Source of the DNA: Sulfurospirillum multivorans DSM 12446
Lineage (GTDB): Bacteria > Campylobacterota > Campylobacteria > Campylobacterales > Sulfurospirillaceae
DNA length: 64,000 nucleotides
Direction of reading: 5' to 3'
NCBI RefSeq assembly: GCF_000568815.1
Contig: NZ_CP007201.1
Span: forward strand, 1,364,001 to 1,428,000
Each line of letters begins with the position of its first letter. Within the stretch, counting starts at the first letter, position 1. Below the pieces are notes generated by a model that had not been told where the DNA came from, did not search any database, and worked only from the letters and a program-made list of their open reading frames with translations. Both the position numbers and the translations under genes were made by a program. Below, in pieces: positions 25,033 through 32,104 of the stretch.

Positions 25033-25105
25033 ACGACTCCTTCATTAATACCTAAATATGCAATTTTTTAACTCGAATTAATCAGAATTTCCGAGAAGAT
25101 TGTGA

Positions 25106-25124
25106 TTAATTGAGAATCATTATA
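25106..25124. promoter_or_regulatory. Fur-box-like site upstream of the TonB-dependent receptor
   Basis: TTAATTGAGAATCATTATA contains GAGAATCATTAT, close to the right half of the Fur consensus (GATAATCATTATC); about 13 of 19 positions agree. It is about 75-90 bases upstream of the receptor start on the minus strand, in a 215-base gap that also holds a palindrome copy at 25232. Confidence 0.4.
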
Positions 25125-25231
25125 TTTATTTATCGTTTAAAGTTCACGTATGTTATGACGTAAAAAAGAATATTTTTAGCTATTTAAAAGGTTTTAAACA
25201 CGGAGGTAATCAAAATTTGAAGATAAAAACC

Positions 25232-25243
25232 TTTACATGTAAA
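25232..25243. repeat. TTTACATGTAAA palindrome at the 3' end of the broken permease
   Basis: Perfect copy four bases beyond the stop of the minus-strand permease pseudogene (25248), in the region between it and the receptor gene. Confidence 0.9.
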
Positions 25244-25247
25244 GCGT

Positions 25248-26438
25248 TTAGCGCAGTACTTTCCACGCTAAAAGAGCAATGATACCAAGCACCATCCAAT
25301 GCGCACTGAAAAGCATACAGGCAAAGACGATCGTTAAAAAAAGTGCAGTGTAGCGAATGGTTTTCGTTGTTGCGAGTTTGTACGCGGCAAGAAGTGCAAT
25401 CGTTGCATTGGCGATAAAAAATCCATCCGCCAAGGCGACTAAGTCTTGCATTGTAAAGACGTTTAAAGAGACTAAGCCTAAAACAATGGCATTGATGGAG
25501 CACAAAAAAAGTGTTGCACCGAGAGGTGCGCCATTTTCAAGTCGCTTGTTTAAAAGACTGCGTATCCCTTTTGACTCAGCGGCCAGTCCACAGATGAGTC
25601 TTGAAACACCACCTACAAAGAGTAAAACCGTGCTCAAACACAGAAGCATCGCTAAAATACCCATAACAAATGCACTGGCTGTTCCAAACAGAGGATAGAT
25701 AAGCTCAGTGATGGCGTTCGTACGGTCTAGAGAAGCACATTGGATGGCGCAGACGACTAAAAGGTAGATGAGCGAGATAATGACAGCGCTGATCTTCACC
25801 GCTTTGGGAATCGTTCGCTTTGGATCATGCACTTCGTTAGAGTAGTTACCCACTACTTCCCAGCCCACAATTGCCCAAAAAGCAAGCAGCAACGCCCGTG
25901 AAATCAGTGTCATATCAAACGGTGAATCCACAGAAAAAGTGGTTTCGTGCCCTATCAAAACAGCAATGCTCCCAAGACTTAAAATAATGCCGATGATCGT
26001 CGTGACGATTAAAGAGAGCGTTCCCAAAAAATGAACAGGCCGCAAAAGGGCAAAAAGCGTGAACAGTAACATCGAAAATGCAAGCGTGTTAACGTTGATG
26101 CCAAGAAGAGGTTGAAGAAAATGAGCGCCTATGAGATAAACGGCAACGGGCCCAAAAAAAACGGCGCTGATCAGATAGTAAGACGTCAGGAATTTGAGTT
26201 TGGTGCTAAAGGCTTCTTGTACCGCGTTCGTCACCCCTTCGTCGCCTGGAAATTTGATGCTTAAATTCCCAAGAACAAGCGCAAATGTAAATCCAAGCGC
26301 TAAGATAATAAATCAAACTAGAATGGAAAGATTGCCCGTGAGATCATAAACAATGGGTGGCAAAAGAATGATACCTGAGCCTAAAATAGGTCCTATCATC
26401 AAACCAGTGAGTGTTACGGTATTGAGCTGTTTTTTCAT
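25248..26438 (-). pseudogene. APC-superfamily amino-acid permease, interrupted by a TGA
   Basis: Reading from the ATG at 26438 gives MKKQLNTVTLTGLMIGPILG and GSGIILLPPIVYDLTG, the typical first helix of a YjeH/APC-type amino-acid transporter. The frame then meets TGA at codon 42 (26315-26313) and continues without further stops for 354 codons to 25248 (FIILALGFTFALVLGNLSIK onward). The context SILV-stop-FIILALG suggests that a TGG Trp codon became TGA. About 11 hydrophobic helices would make a 396-residue protein. The downstream part could restart at GTG 26234, but it would lack the first two helices and be inactive. So this is a recent one-base nonsense mutation, or a sequencing error. Substrate unknown. 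Confidence 0.82.
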
Positions 26439-26525
26439 GGGATTCGCTTTAAAAATAGTAAAAAAAGAGTGTAGTACGCTAGAGCTTTAAGTCCGCTTTT
26501 TAGGTGCTAGATGGGGTTTTAAATG

Positions 26526-26537
26526 TTTACATGTAAA
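26526..26537. repeat. TTTACATGTAAA palindrome after the transposase-like gene
   Basis: Perfect copy 12 bases past the stop codon of the minus-strand gene at 26549. Confidence 0.9.
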
Positions 26538-26548
26538 GAAAAAAGAGG

Positions 26549-27223
26549 CTATTTTTCACGAATCATCTTTTCCAAAATTAGCCTCTGTTCTTCTTGCGTA
26601 TAATTAAATTTAAATTCCGCTTCTTTGAGATAATAGATAAAATTCTCTTTTTTAATCCCTTTGAAATGATCCATCCATCCTTCTAAAAAATACCAAAAAT
26701 CGACTAAGGCGTTGTCAAAACTCTCGTAATGTGCCACTTTATGCTGGTTGAGATAGCGTGCATAGGTCTCTTTTTCGATGGAATCTCCTTCTAAATTTTT
26801 CAGATGGGCGAATTGATCGGGGAGCAGAAGGGTGTGAATGCGTTTGCCATAGAGCATGCCTAAAATGCCGATAGCATCGAAGAGATACGTTGGTTTTCCT
26901 CGTTTACATGTAGGCAGGAAATAGTACTCATCGTACTGTGAAAACGTATCTGTTTGCTCTGCGTAGAGGGCCTCGGAGTGTGCTATGAGCAAAAGGCGCA
27001 ATTTTTGGTAGGTTTTGGTGACGGTGAGATAATTGAGCCCTAAACGTTTTGCACATTCATGGGCACTGTGATTGGCGATAAAAGAGGCGATAATGTCTCT
27101 TTTTTTCTCCTGTTTTGCATGGCTAAAGGTGTGTTTACATGTAACGCAGCGATACTGTGTGGAAGAGACTTTGTAGAGTTTCGTGTGTCCACAAAAAATG
27201 CACGATTTTTCTTCTGTTTTCAT
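26549..27223 (-). CDS. ISXO2/IS1595-transposase-like protein, probably not a mobile element
   Basis: A 224-residue protein starting at ATG 27223 (AGGAAAAA upstream). The N-terminus is a zinc ribbon (CIFCGHTKL...YRCVTCKHTF) followed by a helix-turn-helix (CAKRLGLNYLTVTKTYQKLR), as in IS1595-family transposases. QYDEYYFLP then resembles the first acidic pair of the ISXO2 catalytic domain, and ALVDFWYFLEGWMDHFKGI with YYLKEAEFKFNY matches the conserved C-terminal region. I see no flanking terminal inverted repeats or target duplications. It lies divergently beside hypB. It may be a domesticated regulator or a decayed element. Its Thr-Cys-Lys in the zinc ribbon is spelled by a palindrome copy (27135). 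Confidence 0.7.
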   Translation of the reverse strand: MKTEEKSCIFCGHTKLYKVSSTQYRCVTCKHTFSHAKQEKKRDIIASFIANHSAHECAKRLGLNYLTVTKTYQKLRLLLIAHSEALYAEQTDTFSQYDEYYFLPTCKRGKPTYLFDAIGILGMLYGKRIHTLLLPDQFAHLKNLEGDSIEKETYARYLNQHKVAHYESFDNALVDFWYFLEGWMDHFKGIKKENFIYYLKEAEFKFNYTQEEQRLILEKMIREK

Positions 27224-27288
27224 AGACGTATTTTTCCTAAAAATAACTAAGAAACTTCTTTTTTTAGCTCCCATTTAAAGAGTTGCTC

Positions 27289-27294
27289 TATAAT
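27289..27294 (+). promoter_or_regulatory. -10 box of the hypBCDEA operon
   Basis: Consensus TATAAT 30 bases upstream of the hypB ATG; no good -35 is seen, which is common in Campylobacterota promoters. AAGGA at 27313-27317 is the hypB ribosome binding site. Confidence 0.45.
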
Positions 27295-27323
27295 AGATCA
27301 AAAATATACCCAAGGATTTCAAA

Positions 27324-28172
27324 ATGTGTAAAGATTGCGGTTGTTCAATCACTCCTACTCAATGGTCTGCGCATGCGCACGAGCACACTCACGATGGTCA
27401 TACGCATAGCCATTCACACGATCATGACGATCATACAGAGCACACGCATCCTCATGCGCATGACCACGATCATCATGAGCACAAACATCACGATGAGATT
27501 CACGCCAATCCTCAACTAAACGATAAAAAAACCATCGCAGTCATCACCAAAATATTAGATGCCAATGACAAACAAGCAGGGCACAATCGCAAACATTTTG
27601 AAGAGCATGGTGTTTTGGCGATCAATCTTATGAGCAGCCCAGGAAGCGGAAAAACCACGCTTTTGGAAGCGACGATTGACACGAAGCAAATCAAATTGGC
27701 AGTCATTGAGGGGGATCTTGAGACCAACCAAGATGCCGATCGCATCATCGCAAAAGGGGCATTGGCGCATCAAATCACCACAGGTCAAGCGTGTCATTTG
27801 GATGCGTTTATGGTGCATGAGGGACTTCATCATTTACCAATCGAAGGGCTTGATGTTGTGTTTATTGAAAATGTGGGCAATCTGGTTTGTCCCGCGAGTT
27901 ATGATGTCGGTTCACACCTCAATGTCGTACTTCTCTCCGTGCCAGAAGGCGATGATAAACCCGCAAAATACCCAGTGATGTTTAGAAGTGCAGACCTCTT
28001 TTTAATCACCAAGTGCGATTTGTTGCCTCATTTTGATTTTAGTGTTGAAAAAGCGATACGCGAAGCGCGCAAACTTAACCCAAAAGTCGATGTGATCGAG
28101 ATAGACAGCAAGTCTGGCAAAGGGATTGATCAGTGGATCAATTACCTTAAAATGAAAAAAGCATTGAGATAA
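27324..28172 (+). CDS. hypB: Nickel-inserting GTPase HypB, with a long His-rich tract
   Basis: A 282-residue GTPase that works with HypA to place nickel in the hydrogenase large subunit. It opens MCKDCGCS, the high-affinity nickel motif CxxCGC of E. coli-type HypB. Residues about 18-60 are very rich in His and Asp (HEHTHDGHTHSHSHDHDD and similar), a nickel-storage tract like those of rhizobial HypB. The GTPase domain has the P-loop SSPGSGKTTLL, switch segment EGDLETNQDADRI, and the base-specificity motif TKCDLL. First gene of hypBCDEA; hypC begins two bases after its stop. Confidence 0.96.
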   Translation: MCKDCGCSITPTQWSAHAHEHTHDGHTHSHSHDHDDHTEHTHPHAHDHDHHEHKHHDEIHANPQLNDKKTIAVITKILDANDKQAGHNRKHFEEHGVLAINLMSSPGSGKTTLLEATIDTKQIKLAVIEGDLETNQDADRIIAKGALAHQITTGQACHLDAFMVHEGLHHLPIEGLDVVFIENVGNLVCPASYDVGSHLNVVLLSVPEGDDKPAKYPVMFRSADLFLITKCDLLPHFDFSVEKAIREARKLNPKVDVIEIDSKSGKGIDQWINYLKMKKALR

Positions 28173-28174
28173 CC

Positions 28175-28444
28175 ATGTGCCTGTCCATTCCTTCAAAAGT
28201 CATTGAAATTGACGAAAATAATTATGCAACAGTCGACACCATGGGTGTTAAGCGCAAAGTCACGCTTGATTTGATCGCCGAAAAAGTAAACATTGGCGAT
28301 TATGTGTTGATTCACGTCGGATTTGCGATGAATAAGATCAGCAAAGAGCATGCCGAAGACAGCATCGCTGCGTACAATGAAATCGCAGAAGCGATGCGTG
28401 ATGGTGAGATTAGCGAAGATGAGGGAAACAATAACTATGTCTGA
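28175..28444 (+). CDS. hypC: Hydrogenase chaperone HypC
   Basis: An 89-residue chaperone that carries the Fe(CN)2CO unit with HypD and binds the large-subunit precursor. It begins MCLSIPSKV, with the essential Cys2 of the family, followed by the OB-fold strands (YATVDTMGVKRKVTLDLI and NIGDYVLIHVGFAMNKI). The length and the C-terminal helix (AEDSIAAYNEIAEAM) fit. It overlaps hypD by 8 bases. One HypC serves both hydrogenases here, as no HybG-like second copy is seen. Confidence 0.96.
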   Translation: MCLSIPSKVIEIDENNYATVDTMGVKRKVTLDLIAEKVNIGDYVLIHVGFAMNKISKEHAEDSIAAYNEIAEAMRDGEISEDEGNNNYV

Positions 28445-29561
28445 GGTCGATCTCATCGAGGGATTTCGTGACCCTGAGCATATGAAAGCCTTGGCGGCAC
28501 TGATCAAAAAAGAGTGCAAGTCTAAGATCAACATTATGGAAGTGTGTGGCGGTCATACGCATACGATTATGAAGTTTGGGCTTTCTCAAATTTTGCCAGA
28601 GCTTATTGAATTTGTGCACGGTCCTGGATGTCCTGTGTGTATTATGCCTAAAGAGCGTATTGATCATGCGATTGCTTTGGCTTCGATGCCCAATACGATT
28701 TTAGCCACTCTTGGCGATATGATCCGCGTTCCTGGAAGCAAAACCTCTTTGCAAAAGCTTCGTGCGGAAGGCAAAGATATTCGCTCGTTGTATTCGCCGC
28801 TGGATGTCATCAAAATTGCGCAGGAAAATCCCGATAAAAACGTGGTCTTTTTTGCCATTGGTTTTGAAACCACGACGCCAATGAGTGCGGTTTTAATGCA
28901 ACACGCGATCGAAAATAAACTCACCAATGTCTTTTTCCACATCAACCATGTCACCGTGCCTGAAGCGGTTGAGGCGATTATGAGTAGAGGTGACGCTTTG
29001 ATAGACGCTTTCTTAGGACCTTCACATGTGAGTGTCATCACCGGCTATAAAATCTATGAGCCGATTGCTGAAAAATACCATACACCGATTGTCGTCGCTG
29101 GTTTTGAGCCGACCGATGTGATGGAGTCGGTTTTGCGCATTGTGCGTCAAGTTAATGAGGGTCAAAGTGTTGTTGACAATGAATACGCCAGAGCCGTTTC
29201 GCGTGAGGGAAATCTTAAAGCACAAGCGTTGGTGAACACCTATTTTGAAAAACGAAGTCATTTTAGATGGCGTGGCATTGGCGACATCCCCAACAGTGCA
29301 CTCAAACTCAAAGCCGAATATGCAGCTTATGATGCGGAAATTGTATTTGATGACGTGCTTCCTAAAACGGAGTTGAACGACCATAAAATGTGTATTTGTG
29401 GCGACATCCTCAAAGGTCGTGCTAAACCGTTTGATTGTAAAGTCTTTGGCAAAGCCTGTACCCCAACCAATCCGATGGGATCGTGCATGGTCTCAAGCGA
29501 AGGGGCGTGTTCAGCCTACTTCAAATATGGAAATTTGAACCTCAAAGGAGCCAGAGCGTGA
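28437..29561 (+). CDS. hypD: Iron-cyanide assembly protein HypD
   Basis: A 374-residue [4Fe-4S] scaffold on which the Fe(CN)2CO moiety is built. The ATG at 28437 (eight bases before the end of hypC) gives MSEVDLIEGFRD; longer versions would lie within hypC. Conserved Cys motifs: MEVCGGHTHTI (about residue 37), HGPGCPVC (about 66-69), and the C-terminal cluster region with CICGDILKG, CKVFGKACTP and GSCMVSSEGACSAY. FFAIGFETTTP is also characteristic. It overlaps hypE by four bases (GTGA). Confidence 0.96.
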   Translation: MSEVDLIEGFRDPEHMKALAALIKKECKSKINIMEVCGGHTHTIMKFGLSQILPELIEFVHGPGCPVCIMPKERIDHAIALASMPNTILATLGDMIRVPGSKTSLQKLRAEGKDIRSLYSPLDVIKIAQENPDKNVVFFAIGFETTTPMSAVLMQHAIENKLTNVFFHINHVTVPEAVEAIMSRGDALIDAFLGPSHVSVITGYKIYEPIAEKYHTPIVVAGFEPTDVMESVLRIVRQVNEGQSVVDNEYARAVSREGNLKAQALVNTYFEKRSHFRWRGIGDIPNSALKLKAEYAAYDAEIVFDDVLPKTELNDHKMCICGDILKGRAKPFDCKVFGKACTPTNPMGSCMVSSEGACSAYFKYGNLNLKGARA

Positions 29562-30562
29562 GCAAAAAGATACTTCTCTCTCACGGAGGTGGCGGTGAAG
29601 AGACCCAAAACCTTATTAAAGAACTTTTTTTTAAACATTTTGATAATGAAATTTTACTCCGCATGGAAGATGCCGCAAGTCTGGTGATGCAGAGCACAAA
29701 AATCGCGTTTACGACCGACTCGTTTGTGGTTTCACCGCTTTTCTTTAAAGGTGGAAACATCGGAAAGCTTGCCATTGCTGGAACGGTAAATGATCTTTCG
29801 ATGATGGGTGCAAAACCCAAATACTTGACCTGTTCGTTTATGATCGAAGAGGGATTTGAGTATGCAAAGTTAGAAGAGATCGTTATTAGTATGCGCGATG
29901 AGATGGCAAAAAGTGGTGTTAAAATCGTCGCAGGCGATACGAAAGTTGTACCCAGAGGTGGCGTCGATGGACTGTTTATCAACACCGCTGGCATTGGCGA
30001 AATCCAGTATGAAGGCATTTCAGCGCATAACTTAGCACAGGGTGATGTCATCATTGTCTCCAATGAAGTGGGCAATCATGGTGCGTGCATTTTAGCAACG
30101 CGTGAAGAGATAGAGTTAGAGAGCGATCTTCAAACCGATTGTGCCAGTTTATGGAAGCCCGTGGAAGCGCTTATTAACGCAGGTGTGAAGATACATGCGC
30201 TTCGCGATGCAACCAGAGGAGGGCTGAGTGCCGTTTTGAATGAATGGGCGGAGACATCCAAGGTGTGTATCGAAGTAGACGAGGCGAAAATCCCTGTGGC
30301 GCAAGAAGTCAAAGGGGTATGTGAGCTTCTGGGTTTTGAGCCTTATGAGTTTGCCAATGAAGGAACGATGGTGATTTGTTTGCCTCAAAGCGAAGCAAAA
30401 AAAGCCCTTGACGTGCTTCAAAAATTTCCTGAAACCGCCAAATGTGCGCTCATCGGGAAAGTCACCACTGCCTTTACATGTAAAGTTGTTTTACACACAC
30501 CATGGGGCTCGGAGCGCTTTTTAGAGCCCCCCAAAGGTGAGTTACTTCCAAGGATCTGTTAA
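29558..30562 (+). CDS. hypE: Thiocarboxamide dehydratase HypE
   Basis: A 334-residue ATP-dependent enzyme that dehydrates the carbamoyl group on its own C-terminal Cys to thiocyanate, giving cyanide to HypC-HypD. The GTG start at 29558 follows AAAGGAG and overlaps hypD's stop. Seen: the opening SHGGGGEETQNLI, the PurM-like TDSFVVSPLFFKGGNIGKLA, GDTKVVPRGG, RDATRGGLSAVLNE, and the C-terminal PRIC with the catalytic Cys as last residue. One palindrome copy at 30474 encodes Phe-Thr-Cys-Lys. The hypA ATG overlaps its stop by one base. Confidence 0.96.
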   Translation: MSKKILLSHGGGGEETQNLIKELFFKHFDNEILLRMEDAASLVMQSTKIAFTTDSFVVSPLFFKGGNIGKLAIAGTVNDLSMMGAKPKYLTCSFMIEEGFEYAKLEEIVISMRDEMAKSGVKIVAGDTKVVPRGGVDGLFINTAGIGEIQYEGISAHNLAQGDVIIVSNEVGNHGACILATREEIELESDLQTDCASLWKPVEALINAGVKIHALRDATRGGLSAVLNEWAETSKVCIEVDEAKIPVAQEVKGVCELLGFEPYEFANEGTMVICLPQSEAKKALDVLQKFPETAKCALIGKVTTAFTCKVVLHTPWGSERFLEPPKGELLPRIC

Positions 30563-30903
30563 TGCACGAATTTTCGATTGTCACGGCACTTTTAGAGATG
30601 TGTGAAAAAAATGCTAAAGAAAATAATGCCACTAAAATTACCAAAGTAGAGATCAAAATCGGCAAGCTCAGTGGCGTTGAGCCGTATCTTTTGGAAACTG
30701 CGTTTGATACGTTTAAAGAAGATGGGATTTGTGCAGGGTGTGAATTTATCGTTCATCTGCAAGAGATTGTGGTGCATTGTGAAAGCTGCCACACCGAAGC
30801 AACGCTGACACAAAATGAGTTTGTTTGCCCTACATGTAAAAGTACCGATCTTCGTGTGATTGATGGTGAAGAGATGTACCTGATGCACCTTGAGATGGAG
30901 TAA
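30562..30903 (+). CDS. hypA: Nickel metallochaperone HypA
   Basis: A 113-residue protein that hands nickel to the hydrogenase large subunit with HypB. MHEFSIVTALLEMC supplies the N-terminal Met-His nickel site (His2). The zinc site is CESCHTEATLTQNEFVCPTC, two CxxC pairs about 14 residues apart, as in the family. Last gene of the tightly overlapping hypBCDEA operon. A near-palindrome copy (CTACATGTAA, 30833) lies in the second CxxC. Confidence 0.96.
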   Translation: MHEFSIVTALLEMCEKNAKENNATKITKVEIKIGKLSGVEPYLLETAFDTFKEDGICAGCEFIVHLQEIVVHCESCHTEATLTQNEFVCPTCKSTDLRVIDGEEMYLMHLEME

Positions 30904-30967
30904 AGCGAATCTTATAAATCTGTAATGTATAATCAGTGATTACATTAAAATATGGTTAAGGATGCTA

Positions 30968-31468
30968 ATGCTAAACGAGTTACGACGTGCAACCCTTGAA
31001 GACTTACCCGAGATCATCAAGATCTACAACGAAGCCATAAAAGACGGCATCTCCACGGCAGATAGTAAAATCGTCAGTGTTGAGGATAAATTAGAGTGGT
31101 TTCACGCCCACGACGCATCGCGTCCTATTTTGGTCAAAGAGTATCACGGGCGTATCATTGCGTGGATCAGTTTGCAACCCTTTTATGCCAACCTTTTAGC
31201 GTATGCCAACAGTGCTCGTATCAATATTTACATCGATAAAAACTTCCAAGGTAAAAAATTGGGGCAACAGTTTTTAAGTGAGGCGATTGAGCAAGCCAAA
31301 AGCTATGAGATCAAAACGCTTTTAGCGCTGATCTTCTCAGAAAATGCGCCAAGTCTGAAGCTGTTTAAGAAGCTTGGCTTTAAAGAGTGGGGCAATCTGA
31401 ACCGTGTTGCGACGATTGAGGGTGTGGATAAAGACCTTTTGATTTTAGGTCTTCGCATTGGAGCGTAA
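30968..31468 (+). CDS. GNAT-family N-acetyltransferase (Pat/YncA-like)
   Basis: A 166-residue acetyl-CoA-dependent acetyltransferase resembling phosphinothricin/methionine-sulfone acetyltransferases. The ATG at 30968 is chosen because AAGGA lies five bases upstream; an ATG two codons earlier would sit on that site. Family elements: LEDLPEIIKIYNEAIKDGIST near the start, WISLQPFYA, the acetyl-CoA loop FQGKKLGQQFLSEAI, and the motif-B end ENAPSLKLFKKLGFKEWG. The substrate is unknown. A HAD phosphatase gene begins immediately after its stop. Confidence 0.88.
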   Translation: MLNELRRATLEDLPEIIKIYNEAIKDGISTADSKIVSVEDKLEWFHAHDASRPILVKEYHGRIIAWISLQPFYANLLAYANSARINIYIDKNFQGKKLGQQFLSEAIEQAKSYEIKTLLALIFSENAPSLKLFKKLGFKEWGNLNRVATIEGVDKDLLILGLRIGA

Positions 31469-32104
31469 GTGAGCACAAAAGCGTCGATTATTTTTGATAT
31501 GGATGGCACGCTCATTGATTCGAGTGCTGCCATGACGAACAGTGTTAATTACGTGCGACACAGTTTAGGACTAGAACCCATTGGGCAAAAATATTTAGAG
31601 TATCATATCAACCAACCCGATCAGCATCTGCCGAAGATTTTTTACAATACCGAGGCGTATGACCCCGATCATCGCGCGTTGTTTAAAGAGCATTATATGC
31701 AAAATTCTCCCTCTATGATAGCGCTCTATCCCGATGTTATGGCGATGTTGCAGCTACTTTCCCAAAAGGCACATTTAGCCATTGCGACCAATGCGAGTGA
31801 TTTTTTTGCGCGCCATATGTTGGAGAAAATGGGCATTTTGGACTATTTTTCTGCGATTGTGGGTGCCAATAATGTTGCTGAGCCCAAACCAAGCCCTTTA
31901 ATGGTTCATCATCTTATGCAACTTTTAGAGAGTGAGCCTTCCAAAACGATTTTAGTCGGGGATAGCATCAAAGATGAGGGTGCTGCAAAGAATGCGGGCA
32001 TTGCGTTTATCTTTGCTGGATGGGGTTATGGTACGAGTGAAACAGCAGAGCGAAGAGCGGGGAATATTCATGAACTTTTAGCTCTTCTGAACACGTTTAT
32101 TTAA
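31469..32104 (+). CDS. HAD-superfamily phosphatase (Gph/phosphoglycolate-type)
   Basis: A 211-residue HAD hydrolase. Motif I is IIFDMDGTLIDSS, with nucleophile and acid/base Asp near residues 10 and 12; motif II is IATNAS; the motif III Lys is in EPKPSPLM; motif IV is ILVGDSIKDEGAAKNAG. The insertion cap after motif I is alpha-helical, as in phosphoglycolate phosphatases, which remains the most likely but unproven activity. GTG start directly after the GNAT gene stop, with GGAG upstream. Its end overlaps the end of the convergent AsmA-like gene by 8 bases. Confidence 0.9.
   Translation: MSTKASIIFDMDGTLIDSSAAMTNSVNYVRHSLGLEPIGQKYLEYHINQPDQHLPKIFYNTEAYDPDHRALFKEHYMQNSPSMIALYPDVMAMLQLLSQKAHLAIATNASDFFARHMLEKMGILDYFSAIVGANNVAEPKPSPLMVHHLMQLLESEPSKTILVGDSIKDEGAAKNAGIAFIFAGWGYGTSETAERRAGNIHELLALLNTFI

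Noticed and set aside
26313-26315. Reading the TGA in the permease as selenocysteine
   Set aside because: The position falls in a membrane helix where Trp fits, no Sec-type motif or downstream selenocysteine-insertion hairpin is evident, and permeases of this family are not selenoproteins.
27283-27519. Met/Ile/Thr-rich frame overlapping the start of hypB
   Set aside because: It is a frame shadow of the His-rich tract; hypB itself has the conserved MCKDCGC start and ribosome binding site.
28350-28436. Extended HypD start within hypC
   Set aside because: The conserved HypD start is MSEVDLIEGFRD; the extension is out of family.
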